In this document: piece by piece, positions 37,001 to 50,387 of the stretch
How positions within the stretch are numbered: the stretch's first letter is position 1
How the letters are laid out: each line of letters begins with the position of its first letter
NCBI RefSeq assembly: GCF_030253575.1
Contig: NC_080562.1
Location: 41,889,852 to 41,953,851, forward strand
Direction of reading: 5' to 3'
Length of the DNA stretch: 64,000 nucleotides
Origin: Rhododendron vialii
Taxonomy: Eukaryota; Streptophyta; Magnoliopsida; Ericales; Ericaceae
Translations under genes and position numbers: made by a program
The notes under the pieces: generated by a model
What the model was told of the DNA's origin: nothing
What the model saw: only the letters and a program-made list of their open reading frames with translations
Database searches by the model: none

Positions 37001-39453
37001 GCAATGACTGGTAGTTTCAAATGGCCTCCCAATTGCATCAGTTTGTTCTTCTTTCCCCCCACCCTCGTACCCAAATTCACTTGTCTTGTCTGGAAATTGT
37101 AATTAGACTCCGATGGCAATGACATTATGGGCTTATAGGACACCTGATGAAGTGTTGCTATCTAGACTATGGGGATTATCAACAGCTCAAATTTCTTAAA
37201 CCCCAGCCAGTATGTCAAACGTTATTTGTTCTCAGTTCTATCCTGTTCATGCAGCCCCAATCAGGCAGGCAAATGTTTTCACCCAATGTTCTGTGTGGGA
37301 TTATACCCTTGGAGTGCTTTTTGTCTAAATGCTTTCTGTACTTCACCTTGCCAAGTCTAATTGCTCGCAGAATTATCCCCCCACTGTTTATTAGTCTGCA
37401 TCCAAAATTCTTGTACTTGTACCCCTTAAACTTCCACATGTCACTGCAATCTCCTAGCGGAATGTGTCCCTTGATGTTTGACTACTATTGATCATGTTAT
37501 TTGTTCTCTTTGCAGTACCCAAACTGGTAGAAAAAGAAGAGGTGGCCCGGGGGGACTAAACAAGATATGTGGGGTTTCACCTGAACTTCAGGTCATCGTT
37601 GGGTTGCCTGCACTACCTAGGACTGAGGTTCAGACTACTTGATAATAAAATGTTCTCAACAATGGTTTGTTCTTTGGAACGTTACTCTTCTAAACTTGTG
37701 CTCTTGTTGGTTCAGATTGTGAAGCAGCTGTGGGCTTACATAAGGAAACACAATCTTCAAGATCCAAGTAACAAAAGGAAGATAATTTGTAATGATGAGC
37801 TGCGTTTGGTGTTTGAGACAGATTGTACTGACATGTTCAAAATGAACAAGTTGCTATCTAAGCATATCATCTCTCTTGAACCTACAAGTAGGTTGTTGCC
37901 CTTTGGATTTTTTTTTTCTGCTTCTTTGTTCATGTATTATCTTTTTCCCCTCTCACGATTTGAAGGTTGTGTGGACTAAGAACTGCAGTGTTTTGATGCT
38001 TGCAGAACCGGTACGTCAAAATTCCAAGAAACCGAAAGTTGAAGTGGAATCGGTGACACACAGTGCCGAATCTGGTCCTATTGTGGTAATCTCTGAAGCA
38101 CTGGCAATTTTTTTTGGTACTGGTGAAAGGGAGATGCTGAAGTCAGAGGTCTTAAGACGTGTTTGGGAGTACATAAAATACAACCAACTCGAGGTGGGTA
38201 TACATGCCCGTGGCTCTGTTCGATTTCTTAGGTTTGAGTTGTGCCTTTTATTATTTGGCTACAACTGGCAATAACATTATTCTGTGACATGCTGATTAGT
38301 CAATACACTGGTAGGATCCAGTTAGCTGTGTTTTCTTTTTCTTTCCTTTCCTTTTCCTTTTCCATTTTTATTTGGGGGTACTGTGGAGGGTGCTTTAGGT
38401 GGACATTTGAGCTTGGTTTGATATTTATCTTCTTTCAAGTGGTTTTCTCGTTACCTCATCCCTTTAGGAAGAAGTACATGAGTGTCCTTGTTAACAATCT
38501 CTGGGAATGCATTTCAAAGAGAAGTTCTGGAATATGTTTGCAGAATTGGTGGAGCATCTAATACCCTGATGGCATAGTATCGCACCTGAATATGCGTCGA
38601 CTAATGGAAACAATTAGCTGTATAAAGTCGGGAGAAAACTACTTATTAGGAAAATTTTGTTTATGGATAAATTTTGGTACAAATGCGAGAAATATTATGG
38701 TTAACGTGCAGGTAGATCTTCGAGTCTGAAAATTCCTTTACCTGAGTTTGGACTTCTATATTCAAGATATCTCCTTGTAAACAATGACAGTTGCAGTACT
38801 TCCACTGTTGTCAAAGTGCTTCCACTATAACATCGTCTTATCTGGACTTTGGCAGAAGCAAAGAGCACATTAATGCCAATCAATAGGTGATTGATGAGAT
38901 GAGAAAGATGTGATTACCTTTTATTTCTCGATTAAATGGCTATAGACAAAGTTGAAAAAGGTGATTTTCATAGTAGATACCAAGTGGGCTTCTTGAGTGT
39001 AGGCCTGTGGCCCTGTAGGTTGTAGTTTTAAAACAATTTTTCGACTTAAACATGTTGTCCTCACGAGTAATGAGCGGAATGATCCAACCAACTGATTATT
39101 GCTATGATAAAATTGCCATATAAATTCTTAAAAAGTTATTAGTTCATTTTTATGTTTCTAAATTTCCAGTCTTGAGGGAATATCTTATTGTGCTACTTTC
39201 CCTCTCCTTTGAGCTTAACATGAGAATTGTTTTACTATTTTCTAGTTTCTCAGTATAATGGTTGGGGAGTTGCAAATATTGTTGCTTTGTGAACTGCTGT
39301 GACCCCTTTCTTTTTCCCAACTCACAGGATCCTACAAAACCTACGGTGATTTCATGTGACACAAAGCTTCAAGAGCTTTTTGGATGTGCAAGAATTTCTG
39401 GAGTAGGGATATCTGAGATGTTGGCACGCCATCATCTGTTTGAGAAACGATGA
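34038..39453 (+). CDS. DEK_C and double SWIB/MDM2 domain protein
   Basis: Five exons: 34038-34384, 37516-37627, 37716-37887, 38006-38193, 39328-39453. Phases agree and give 314 aa with TGA stop. Residues 1-60 (MVSDQDIVQAIDSLLRE, then LNGVVHQLESNLGLDLTHK) form a DEK_C-type domain. A Pro/His-rich linker and a basic GRKRRGGPGG patch follow. The first SWIB domain is at about 125-200 (LPALPRTEIVKQLWAYIRKH, CNDELRLVFETDCTDMFKMN). The second is at about 230-310 (SEVLRRVWEYIKYNQLEDP, CDTKLQELFGCARISGVGIS). This is the plant family annotated as upstream activation factor UAF30/spp27-like, thought to act in chromatin or RNA polymerase I transcription; the nuclear role is by family. Intron 1 is 3.1 kb and carries repeats. 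It is convergent with NHX. Confidence 0.94.
36056..36494. repeat. Pair of direct repeats in SWIB intron 1
   Basis: About 115 bp beginning CTGCTAACCAATC, with GGCTCAAAAGGTTAACCTC, TAGCCCGTCGCAACCG and CCCACATCAGTTTTCCCAT, occurs at 36068-36172 and again at 36373-36474. About 200 bp between the repeats holds its own short repeat (AAGCACGACAA, ACCTCAAGCTC). It ends with CAATGTGGGACTCGCCC, which often marks retroelement-derived DNA in plants. The element type is not established. Confidence 0.65.
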
Positions 39454-40340
39454 CGAGAGATCGTGCTGAGCGGTTAGTGTGTTGACTATTGTATCTTTCA
39501 TTGCTCATATATACACAATTTTTTTTATATCATTTAAGAACTGATGCTTGATCACGTGAGACCATTTTATCAAGAATCTCATTTGAACAATACATTTACA
39601 TTCAACATGGGCATGAGTTGAATGTATTGCCTTCTCTTAGGTTTTGCATCACTTGAAGTTGAGAAACTTGACGCATATTAGGTTTAGCCTTATTGGAGTC
39701 TGGCAACTATGGATGGCTAGCTCGATACAGATGCATCAGGAATACTAGATGTGGGGGCTTACCAGTGAAAAATGTTCAAACCTTGCCCTATACAGTAGTG
39801 TTTGGACCTACACATTAGATATGCCAATTGTTCTACTTTGCAACAAGTCTAATCCTGTAAGTGGATTTTATTGCTTGGGATACATACAGTTGCTGTCTTT
39901 CAGGTTCTTGTTGCTATCATGTTTCCTCTTTGTTTTCCTCCCACTACACTCAGCACACCATAAAAAAATAACGTTTATTATGTTTAGTTGTAGGGGGGCT
40001 GTGCAGGAATAATTGCCAGTCTTGTATGGATTGAGCTTTTTAGGCATGCTTGAATGGAAGTCAATAACGCATTTGAAGAATTGAAGCAGAGACTTAATTT
40101 TCATTGTTAATGTCTCATGTTGTTAACCATTATGCTAGTATTGAAACTGAAGTACTGAACCAAACTTGTTTACATTAATTTCCTAGCCTTAATTGTATGT
40201 AGCTATAGTGATATACAATATTAATGGATTACATGATTTCTTGCAGATACGTGGTGCTAATCTAACCTACTGCTTCCGACATAGCAAATACTAACTGGAG
40301 AGTTGTCATTGGCCTATATGAAGATGTTTTTATACTGTAC
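39454..40340. other. SWIB 3' flank
   Basis: 3' UTR and terminator side of the SWIB gene. No further gene. Confidence 0.4.
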
Positions 40341-40357
40341 TCTATTTAAGTTGGGAT

Positions 40358-40475
40358 TGTTTTGAAAATGTAAGGTGCTAAGGGTCAGTTGTTATGTAGC
40401 AGGCAGCACAGTCTTCTTGTGATTGTTTTGAAAATGTAAGGTGCTAAGGGTCAGTTGTTATGTAGCAGGCGCCAC
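40358..40475. repeat. Tandem duplication, about 60 bp unit
   Basis: GATTGTTTTGAAAATGTAAG, GTGCTAAGGGTCAGTTG and TTATGTAGCAGGC occur twice in succession with two base differences near the end (AGGCAGCAC and AGGCGCCAC). Confidence 0.9.
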
Positions 40476-40609
40476 AGTAAGACGTCGATACACTATACTG
40501 TTTTGAGTGCATCTTAATGGAAGGGACATTTCTGTTGGAATTTTTAACATAAACCGCAGACATCAATGGAAGATGATTCAAAGCCCCTAAATCTTAGTTA
40601 AGTTAGTTT

Positions 40610-40858
40610 TTGACCAATTGGCACTTTGACATATCAGTGTTTCACTGCCTGGAAACGATTTTTAGATACATAATCCATATACCAGCGTGCAGTAGAGCCT
40701 CTTTTGTGTTCTACTGTGAAAGAGTAAAAGCATTCTTTGACCAATTGGCACTTTGACATATCAGTGTTTCACTGCCTGGAAATGATTTTTAGATACATAA
40801 TCCATATACCAGCGTGCAGTAGAGCCTCTTTTGTGTTCTACTGTGAAAGAGAAAACAT
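40610..40858. repeat. Tandem duplication, about 125 bp unit
   Basis: The segment from TTTGACCAATTGGCACTTTG through CAGTGTTTCACTGCC, TACATAATCCATATACCAGC and CTACTGTGAAAGAG to CATTCTT is present twice, almost identical (AAACGATT against AAATGATT). It is non-coding and lies between the convergent SWIB and NHX genes. Confidence 0.9.
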
Positions 40859-41255
40859 TCTTCAACAGAAAATACGATCCACAATTTGCAAATATACCAT
40901 AACAAGAGCGCTAAAAAGGGGATTGTATAAATATATATCAAAACAATCCAATCCGCATGCAGTTTTTGACCTTTAAATGGTACATTCTGTTTAACTAAAC
41001 TCAACTTAGCAACAATAGGTTCCCCTGCTTCCCTGCTTGATGAGCTAGCTAGTTCAGGCAACAGTTGGAAGCTATGTGATACTACCAGAGAGCAGATTCA
41101 CAGAAAATGAGCAAGAAATAATCACGGCACATTCACATTACAATCTCCATTCGCGAAATCCAAGTTACAACTCCTCCTGGAGTCATAAACCACCCAACAT
41201 CCACTGCACATATAAGTTAACCTTGTCAGCCACCAAATGAGAGTTGCATAGTTTA

Positions 41256-44200
41256 TTAAGACCTGTTGCTGCGGGGGCCACCAAATATTGGTCGCATGTA
41301 ACAATCATCGAACTTCCTCCAATAGTAGTGGATTGTGTACACAGGACTTTCCATTAGCATTGAGAAACTTTCCTTTGCGCGGGCAATATTAGTTGCGGTG
41401 GATTCATCAAAGGAAAGCAATGGAAGGGTTAGGTCCTCTTTTGCAGACGTGGGTTCCCGGTGAAGAATGCTATCATGCGGATGTCGGGGAAGCAAGCAGT
41501 TTATGAGTGGCTTTGTGAGCATACCAAAAACCTACAGTGGAAAAAGTAGAAAACGAGGCGCATGTCAACAATGTCTCTGAAGTTTGAAGGGTAAAGTTGG
41601 AAATTGTTAGTGAAGCAAGCTGTGGCGTTCTGATTTAAGGCTGAATTTATAGCAATGTGAACAGTTCAGGATGTTCCAAAGCTTCCTACTTTTTATGTTT
41701 CAATTGAAGCTGATGTACAAGGGAAGAGCACAACCAAAGTAGCTTACTATTGTACTGAAGAGAACAATGATAATCGTGATGGTAACCATGGTCGCATTAA
41801 TTGGATCTGATGTAACACCTGAGTATGTAAACTGCATGACACCAATGGCAATATTTCGCCGCGTTAGCACATTTTCCTAAAAAATGTTTGCAACCTCACT
41901 CCCTTTTGAAGTCGAAAAACCATTGACGCTGATAGGGAGAAAGGGAGGAAAGAACAAACCTGTTTGAACGCCAAAGCAATAGAGACTGCCCCTCTCATAA
42001 GACCAGCCCACCATATTACTACCTATGTAGAACAAACTACCATCAAAACGGATATAGGAAATTGTCCTTGTTGGTAGAAAGGGACATAATACAGATTTTT
42101 GACTAGTCACCTGATGTTTGAATGTGATTGTTGATGATGAAGTGCCAGCGTTTCGGTTCATGTAATTGGAAAGAGCAGAGAGGGGAAACACAAAGGCTGC
42201 GCGCCCAAGACAAATCAGAAGCATCAAAGTACTGCAAATGCCCAACGAAGTCCCAAACCTGCAACAAGCGAAGGGATTCAGTTACGGAGGGCTTATAATT
42301 TAGCAGACTGTAAAGGACAGTGGATCTGAATGCCCTTATGCATCTGATCAGCTATTCTGTAATCCTATAGAGGTAAGAGCTTCTCATTGTGAAAAAAAGG
42401 GTGTTCAAGTTAACTGTCAGACAATCACTTGATTTTGCTCACATTGAAGACAGGAAAGCAAAGAGAAACCAAAATATTTTGGGTTGTCTAGCCTAATGCT
42501 AATTAGCTGGCAATATGCATGTGAAAGCAGAGTACATGTGCGTAAGATATAGAGAAACAACATGCAAACTCCAGACGCAGATATGAACCATAAAATCTAA
42601 AACTCTAAATGATGAACTGGTGAGAATGAATAAAATAGTTGAAGTTTGAATTATAGTTACCTCAACTTGCTCATCTTCCATTTTTCGATGTCCAGCGCAT
42701 CCATTCCCACGTAGAGGAAAATGAAAGTTTCTGCTATAAACGACATCGCGGCAAATACATGCCTGCATTCACAACAAGAGTACAGTGAAGAAATTAGACA
42801 AGAGTTGAGTGAAGTAACCATATACTAAGAGTGGAGAAATTGGAGCTTTTTACCCCTCATTCATCTGTTAGTTATTCCTACCCGCACAAGCCCAAATGTA
42901 AATACGATAAGCAGAACCGATACTAGTTAAATCCCCGAAACAAGAATCAGTCCAGCATAATAATTATGCGATTAGTACCTATGTACCTAGTTGTAATTCT
43001 TGAAGTCTCAGTTATATTGTGCCATGAATAATGAGACATCACAATCCCACAGAAGAAGACAGCCAGAATCCCACTAAGATGCAACAACTGCAGAAAGAAG
43101 AAAAGACGTGAATAAACAATGGAACAAGAACTCCGTAAGCATTTTAGGTATCGACAATTCAAATAAAAATTTGTAAGAAGTCAATAAAGTGAAAATTTAG
43201 TAAACAATAATTATGGCTTTCCCACTAAGTTTGCTCATATGGCCTAACAGCCTTAACCGACACTGGAACCCAGCTATGGGATACTTGTTCTGGATGGGAT
43301 ACTTGTTCTGGATAGTCTCTCTCGCTTGGGATACTTCGTCATTGTCCCTCACATCTTATTGCCCTGACACATACTGCCAGCTCTACTTCCCTACCAAAAT
43401 TCACTACATCCTGTCTCTTTTCCTCCCCTCATCTTTCCTGCTGAAAATATTAGCCCCGTGGGTATTCAATCGGGAAAAGGTCACAGATAACCCTACTTCA
43501 TTCCGGCTTCTGCTACTAATTTTTCCCTACGGGGAAAGAATAGCTGCTATAAGTATTCATCTGATTTAGGATTTTTAAAAAAGAATCAGCTTTAAGTACT
43601 ACCACGGATCAAATAGTGTAGAATAATTCTGACCCAAGTATTATAAATGTTATTTTGAATTTATTAGGTGAAAAATCTAAGGCTAGCATTATTACCTCAG
43701 CCAACATGTACGACAGATATGGCATCAACATCATTAAAGCAATTTCACGAACACTTGAGTGTCTGCAGAGAAATGAAGATAGAGATTCTGGTGATTATAG
43801 AACCATTTAGCTCTTATCAATTGTCACACAGGTTACGATCCATACTTGCCAAAGTACAAGCCCTTCAGGACGTATGATGTTAAAAGCCCTGCCTGCAACA
43901 AACGAGAAACATTAATGCCATTTGTTTCTGTTACAGTTGAGCTAGAAAGCATGGTAACTAGAGTAGCACTTACATCAATCAGTTTTTTTCCCGTTTTGGT
44001 AAGTAACTTAGAGCAATTGTTACTTGGTAGCAAGTTAGTACAACATACTGATGTACACTGACATGCATGTGAAGTACGCCACAGGATTCAAGAAGAAAAA
44101 GGATACGTGTAGCAGCACATGGTGGGAACAAATCCAGGCCTGGAAATATCACATTATTGAGGCTTCAACTTTTTTCTTGATTACGGGGACACAAATCCCT

Positions 44201-47200
44201 TCACAAAATTAGTTGACATCCTTTTTTTCCTGCTTACTTATGTTTCATCCCTCCCATGCCTCTCTACTCTGATTCTTATTGTCCACAAAAACTGCAATAG
44301 TTGAGCCCAATTAAAATGATCCCCACATACTCAAGCAATTAGTACCAACTTCTAGCCAGAAGCCTCCATGGCATACACATATTTTGGCTATCCCTTACCA
44401 CAGGAAACACATCTTATGCCTATGAGTAAGATTCCATTACAATCAAATTTGAGCAGCTTAATCCAACAGACTACCAAGAAGAGTGAAATGGTAAACAAGA
44501 AAGGTAACATATCACATCAGATGTAGTAAGATAGCTAGCATGCTAATTAGAACCCACACCAAAAATGAGTTGATCATCGTACAGAACAGCTTCAAGCTTT
44601 AGAAACACAAAAGCTTGTTCAACAAATCTGAACTTACACCAACTCCAAGAATAGTGCTAGTGGAGAACAAGTACAAGAAATCTCCAAAGACATGAGCAGC
44701 TGCCAAGGCATCAAGTCTAGATACGTCAAGCTTCTGAACTGCATTGAAGAGAACAACGGTTGTTGCATCATTCACCACTCCTTCCCCAAATACTAGACTG
44801 TAGAGCAACGGAGTCTCATCTTGATGTAGAACCTACATGCACATTTAATATATTTTGGAAGGCTGTAAAATGGCTGGTCATATATCATGAAATTGATGCG
44901 GTGACGTCAAATATACCAGCATTAACCAACCTGCAGCGTACACACTGTATCCGTTGAGGAAAATATTGTTCCAATCGCTGAACCAAATCGAAAACAAAAC
45001 TAGGTTACTCTGAAATGTTTTATGTTAAAATTACAGTTAAAATACACGTTGATGGCCTGGTAACATGATGTTCAAAGATGATGAGATGGATAATGTCTAA
45101 CCAAGATAGTCACGAGGAGTCAAACCAACAAATCCGAACCTAGGGAACAACCACCGGCTGCCTAATAAAAACAACATTCAGAAATCAGATATGATTTAAC
45201 GAATTTAGCAAACGAGAGCACACAAAGTTATAAATTAGAAAATCTGATATGGAAATAAAAAGAAAATATAGCATAAGAACAAAGAATATATATCACCAGC
45301 TGTGATAATGACGGATGATATGAAAACACCTACGACTCCAAACAGCAGGATGGTTAAGAAGTTATGGAAGAACTGTTTCTTCTTGACCTGAAATCTGTTG
45401 AAAGAGTTAGAAAATAGCTAATCCATTTTGATTTCAATTCGAGTATAACTCACAAAGAAGTTGGCCTTACCCGGCATTAAATACTATTGGTGGAAGGAGA
45501 TATATAAAGAAGAGTTCTTCATCAAATCTTAGGATGTGAGAACTTCTCCACTTGCTTACCAACAAGATAACTATACCACTAAGGCATCCCTGATTGTGAA
45601 GTACAGACAAGTTAATTAGACTAATGAAAGAATGAGAGGAAAAACTGACAAAACTAGAGCCAACATTATAACAAGAACGTAGCAAAAGAGATTACAGGCA
45701 AAGTATTAGCAAGGACAAACCCATCATTATCTCATGCCAAGTTGGTGTAGTTTAATTGTGCTCGGTCTAGCCCTCTGGACCCTAACTTGGGTTTACAACG
45801 TACTTTGAAGCGAACAAGGCAAAATGGGAGCTAACGTAAATTAGTTATACTATGCAATGACAAGATGGTTCCGATCCCACAAAAACACAAGAAAGATGAT
45901 CAATCACACAGAAAAAAGAAAAAAAAAGTTCACCAGTGTTCCCAAGTCCAAGGCGGATGGAGGGGAGAAATCCAATAAACACAATAAGAATTAAGACGCT
46001 CAACCTCTCTACACAGCCTCTCTGACTTGCGCTGGCACCAAATTATGGGTAATGATTTCCAAACTCCACTTTATCTCCCAATTCACTCAAAATTTTGTAC
46101 ACTTAGTATTTCAAAATTAAACACAACATAATTCTCAAAGTATACTAAAAAAAAAAAATTGGAATGCATTCATAAGAAAGGAGAATATGTAAATTGTTTA
46201 CCAGAATTCATCTCAGAAATCCCAATAGGTACATCATAGACTAAAAGCCTTGTCCTACTCCACATCAGCCTCCGTAAAATTAAGGCCTTACATACTAACT
46301 CTGATCTGATAGTACATAATAATGCAATACACCTTATTGGCCTCAATGGCCTTCACCTATTTCCTTCTCCAATCATGCTATCTCTGAAATAATCTATTGG
46401 CACTCACCTCGTTGCTATAAAAAAAAATATTCCGAAATTATGATAAATAGCTCAAACAAAACCCTGGCAGTGACTTCTGGAATCCAGTAAAAGTCAAGAA
46501 AGTAATTTCCTTCTCCAATCAGTCTACTTTGTATCCTCAGATATCCGGCTAACCAAGCTGGTAGAACTCTTTCGTTCTTTGCGGAGTGTAAATTTACTGT
46601 GCGAAAATCATTGCCCATAGTTGTACATGCTATCTATCTTTGTTAATAAGAGAGCTTTGGAAACGTTACATGCACACCTTGAATATTCTTAAGAGACTAA
46701 TCCTACTGTCCACTAGTAGGGGGCCGGACCAATTTAAGCAGGGACAAAGCCCGTATCGACGGACCTATGAGAGTTGAGAGCACCCGGTGTTAAAGCATCC
46801 CAACTCAAAATCAATTGAGAATGAGTAGAGGAGCTGCCTAGGCTCATAAGCTAGTCTTGGAGGTTACAACTAACCAATATGGGACAAGCGCACACCCGGT
46901 TTCAAACCTGAGAGTCTGAGGAGGGAGAAATCTTCTAAATGCAGATCTTGACCACCAAGCCAATGGCCAATCCCTTGGTTGGGTTTGCGCATTCATATCT
47001 TCAACTCATAGGACTCCCCAATATCTCAAGTGATGCGGCTCTCACAATTTTCCCTTCCCACACGCAAGAGCTTAACTACCCCCCACTAACTATCCCTTAT
47101 CAAATGTCCAACCATCCATTGTTCGTGCAACGTGAAATTCAAAACCTACAATCACGTTGGTTTTCTGTAAACATGGATCAAGGATAGAAACATTCTTTCA

Positions 47201-47429
47201 ATTCAGACGGACAATAAGAAAAACAAAAAACAGTGGAATATACATTGAGAGAGAGAGAGAGAGAGAGTACGATGAAAATAGCAGTGATGGATTCGTTAAG
47301 CCAGCGGTTTTCTTCGAGCAAGTGGCCGATGATCAAACAGAGGCAGAGAACGGCCACGAACACTGTAATCGGAACCACACTGCTGTGCTCGTTTCCTGCG
47401 TTCGTTATTGATTCATAATAGTACTCCAT
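41256..47429 (-). CDS. NHX: Vacuolar Na+(K+)/H+ antiporter, NHX class I
   Basis: Fourteen exons: 47429-47271, 45589-45471, 45394-45297, 45161-45102, 44977-44931, 44832-44638, 43892-43837, 43762-43696, 43087-42987, 42762-42661, 42258-42111, 42022-41960, 41831-41748, 41531-41256. All phases agree: 524 aa, TAA stop. The ATG gives MEYYYESITNAGNEHSSVVP. Markers are IIGHLLEENRWLNESITA, the amiloride-binding LFFIYLLPPI, the ion-path GEGVVNDATTVVLFNAVQ, FFCGIVMSHYSWHNITE, FLYVGMDALDIEKW and WWAGLMRGAVSIALAFKQ. The cytosolic tail has LTLPLLSFDESTATNIARAK and FDDCYMRPIFGGPR. Ten to twelve membrane segments are expected. It exchanges Na+ or K+ for H+ at the tonoplast and affects salt tolerance, cell expansion and vacuolar pH. 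One small oddity: FSATDSVCTLQ, usual in the family, reads FSSTDTVCTLQ. A (GA)n tract starts directly after the first donor site. Intron 1 (1.7 kb) contains retroelement-like sequence near 46680-46960. Confidence 0.96.
47245..47267. repeat. (GA)n tract at the NHX intron 1 donor
   Basis: On the coding strand exon 1 ends ATC, the intron begins GTACTC, and the dinucleotide repeat follows at once (CTCTCTCTC). Further tracts of the same kind lie upstream of the gene at 47463-47489 and 47532-47558. Confidence 0.9.
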
Positions 47430-47600
47430 CTTAGTATTCGCCTACTCTACATCCACATCTGAGGAGAGAGAGAGAGAGAGAGAGAGAGTTTTGCGAGCTT
47501 GCTTTGCTGCTTCCCCCTGTCCTGCGAGCTAGAGGGAGAGAGAGAGAGAGAGAGAGAATTGCCCGGGAAATGGAGACCGACTTGTGATTAATCTGTTTGG
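47430..47600 (-). promoter_or_regulatory. NHX 5' leader with two (GA)n tracts
   Basis: On the gene strand these read (CT)n at 47558-47532 and 47489-47463. Pyrimidine-rich leaders are common in plant 5' UTRs. The transcript start is not determinable. Confidence 0.45.
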
Positions 47601-48380
47601 ATTTAGGGGGTGACGCGTGGCAGAAATGCATGACGTGGAGTAACAGATGTCCAGTTCAGCACTTGTGTCGCGTTTTGTTTCGGGTTCGTCTCTCTCGACC
47701 ATGCAACGCCACATGTGGGCTGAATCAAGTGGGCCTTTCTGACAGCCGAACGAGGCAAGGGCTTTGTTCCCATCTTGAAGGTGTGAATTCGTTTTTCTCG
47801 CATGGGTAGTCTTGTGGACATGTCCAATAATTCCTTCCTAGCTTCTTCAAACTATTTTCCGTGCGTGTTAGGTTTCCTATAACCGATTTTTGGTGCATTA
47901 ATCTCATTTCGTTTTGGTGTGTAGATGTCGCTCGTACCTAAGGATGGACCGAGCCCGAATGCCGCGGATGGACCGGGCGACTAGCTTGTCGCCCCCACTC
48001 AACTTTTAATTTTTTTTCATAATTGTAGTAGTTTTTTCTTTCAAACTATCAGTTTCACAAATTGGTTTTTTCGTATCAACTGATCAGAATTTTCATATGG
48101 AACGTTCACTCTGAGAAGAAAAAAAAAACACTGAAGATGTGTATGTGTATAAACTGCCATAATCACCCAAACAAATTTCTATTAATTCCAGTTTGCTTTC
48201 TTCTTATCTTAGAGTATTTTTTTGATATACAATACTTACAAGTTTGGAACCGTGAAATTGATTTAGTTTGGTCTTTATGCCCAGTTCCCGAATTTAAATT
48301 TTCAAAAGTAACAATTTAGCCCTTGAAATTGTATGAAACCAAACGTTTGGAACGGTGGGCACCCTTATTTCTTCTCATTC

Positions 48381-48424
<44 letters not shown>

Positions 48425-48644
48425 CATATTAGTAGTTTTTGAAAAGTTAAGCGAGCAAACTAGTCTATCGGGCGCGTTCATGTAGCTTCCCATTGCTCCC
48501 ACGAGTCCCAACTCACTTGAGCCATGATCGTGCTTGAGCCACGAAGCACTGGATAATTACTCATCTAAACACACCACATTAAAGGGCTCTCCCTTTAAAA
48601 GGAAGGCCAACTCCTACGACCATTCTCAGACTACACCTCTCTTA

Positions 48645-48780
48645 GATATGTACGGGGCCGACACATATGTAAGAGAGGTGGTCGGGAAGTGGTTGGTAGA
48701 AGTGTACGTAATATTGTTGTTAAATGTGTAAGGCCGACACATATGTGAGAGAAATAATCGGTAGAAGTGTACGTAACACT
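48645..48780. repeat. Two-unit tandem repeat
   Basis: GGCCGACACATATGTAAGAG with GGTAGAAGTGTACGTAA is repeated after about 80 bp as GGCCGACACATATGTGAGAG with CGGTAGAAGTGTACGTAA. Confidence 0.8.
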
Positions 48781-49737
48781 ATTAAAATACTACAGATTGT
48801 CAGTACCACTGATCCGTAGTTTTTCCAAATATATATTTTGCTTTTAAGTCTGGTAGAAGTACTACAGACCACCGATTTAATTAGTGTGAGATTAGTTTTT
48901 GGAAAGTTAGGGAGAAAATTACATTAATTACTTTCACAATCACTTGGAGGGTTCATACCCTGTAGATGAATAATTGAGATGGTGTTCAAATAGGGTATAA
49001 TCATTAGGTACTTCCGGAATATCATGTGGCATGACTATGTAGTACTCTCTCGCAAACAAAAGATCGTCACCATTCAATGTGAATCACACCTTGTCTCTCA
49101 ATCACATAATAAAAATGTGATAGTGTCTCTACATAAATGGTTGAGAGTACCAAATAAACAACGCCACGTGGTTCTTCGGAAGCGGTGAATTATTACTCGT
49201 CCAAATCTGTGAATAAGTTGAGTTGGTTAATGGAAATGACGAAACACCAATACCAGCCAGCCAGCTTAGCCTTGCCATCTTAAGAAAGCAGAATAATTTG
49301 TTGGTCCATGTTGAATTTAAGAGCTCTTTCTTTAGAAGGAAAGGCCAGCTCGAAATGGGACAATACCACTTCTCTCCTTCTCTCTCCCCTTATGCTAAGT
49401 GTGCTAACAAACGAGCTATACTTTGAATTGTTCAAACTTTAGGTCAAAAAGCCAATGAGTTTTAGTGTTTGAAATCAACTTATTTAATATAGTCAAACTA
49501 TTTTAAACGAGTTTTTAACGAGCTCAACACGAATACACTTATTTTTTGTAAGTAATATAGTTTATCAAGTTGAGTAATTGTAAGCTTATAAGTTTTTTTT
49601 GGCATCATAAGCTTATAAGTTGTTCAAATTTTTTGTGAATACATGACAAGCTCAATCAATTTAATTTATTTAATGCCCCTGCTCTTTTCTTATTGTCTCT
49701 CTCCAAGTGAGGAAAATTACTCGGTGATTCTCCTGAC

Positions 49738-49925
49738 GGTCATGTAGCATCCCAATTCACATTTCTCAAAGGACCTAAACACAAATGGTCATGTGGCATC
49801 CCAATTCACATTTCCCAAAGGACCTAAACACAATGTGGCATCCCAATTCACATTTTCCAAATGACTTAAACACAAACGGTCATGTGGGATCCCAATTCGC
49901 ATTTTCCAAAGGACCTAAACACAAT
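49738..49925. repeat. Tandem repeat, about 49 bp unit, four copies
   Basis: Units of GGTCATGT(A/G)GCATCCC, AATTCACATTT and CAAAGGACCTAAACACAAA occur at about 49738, 49787, 49832 (5'-shortened) and 49879. Confidence 0.85.
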
Positions 49926-50387
49926 CACGAGAAGTGTATTGGGGCGGATCCTATGTAACTATGGAACGCTACTACCCTAGTAAATTAATTACGTTTTAGT
50001 ACAAATGTCTGAAACACGGTATACTTTCCATTCCAAAACAATAAATTTAACGATCTAAATCGATTCCCGATTTTCTTCAAAAAAAAATAAAATTGAACTT
50101 ACTAATGTAAAGTTCTAGTGAGAATGGAATTCTAGTGAGCGAAAATGTAAAAATAAGGTCGTTATATTCCTAAAAATGTGTTCTACATGAATATTTTGAA
50201 AAAAAATATTCAAAATTCCACCACAACATACCAGACAGGTGGCGGATCACCTTCCCGTTCTAGTTTCTTGTACCACTACACAACATACTCGACCTTGCAC
50301 CACTGAATGATTTCTCCTCCAAACCCACCACAGTTAAGGCTGTCACTTTAAAAGGAAGGCCCACTCAAATTTCACAATTTCATTTCC

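Larger units (their letters stand above)
47601..50387. other. Intergenic between divergent NHX and GDPDL genes
   Basis: No gene recognised. It holds a (GA)n tract at 48383-48419, tandem repeats at 48645-48780 and 49738-49925, and two outlying copies of a motif found near the GDPDL promoter (about 48593 and 49330). Confidence 0.5.
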
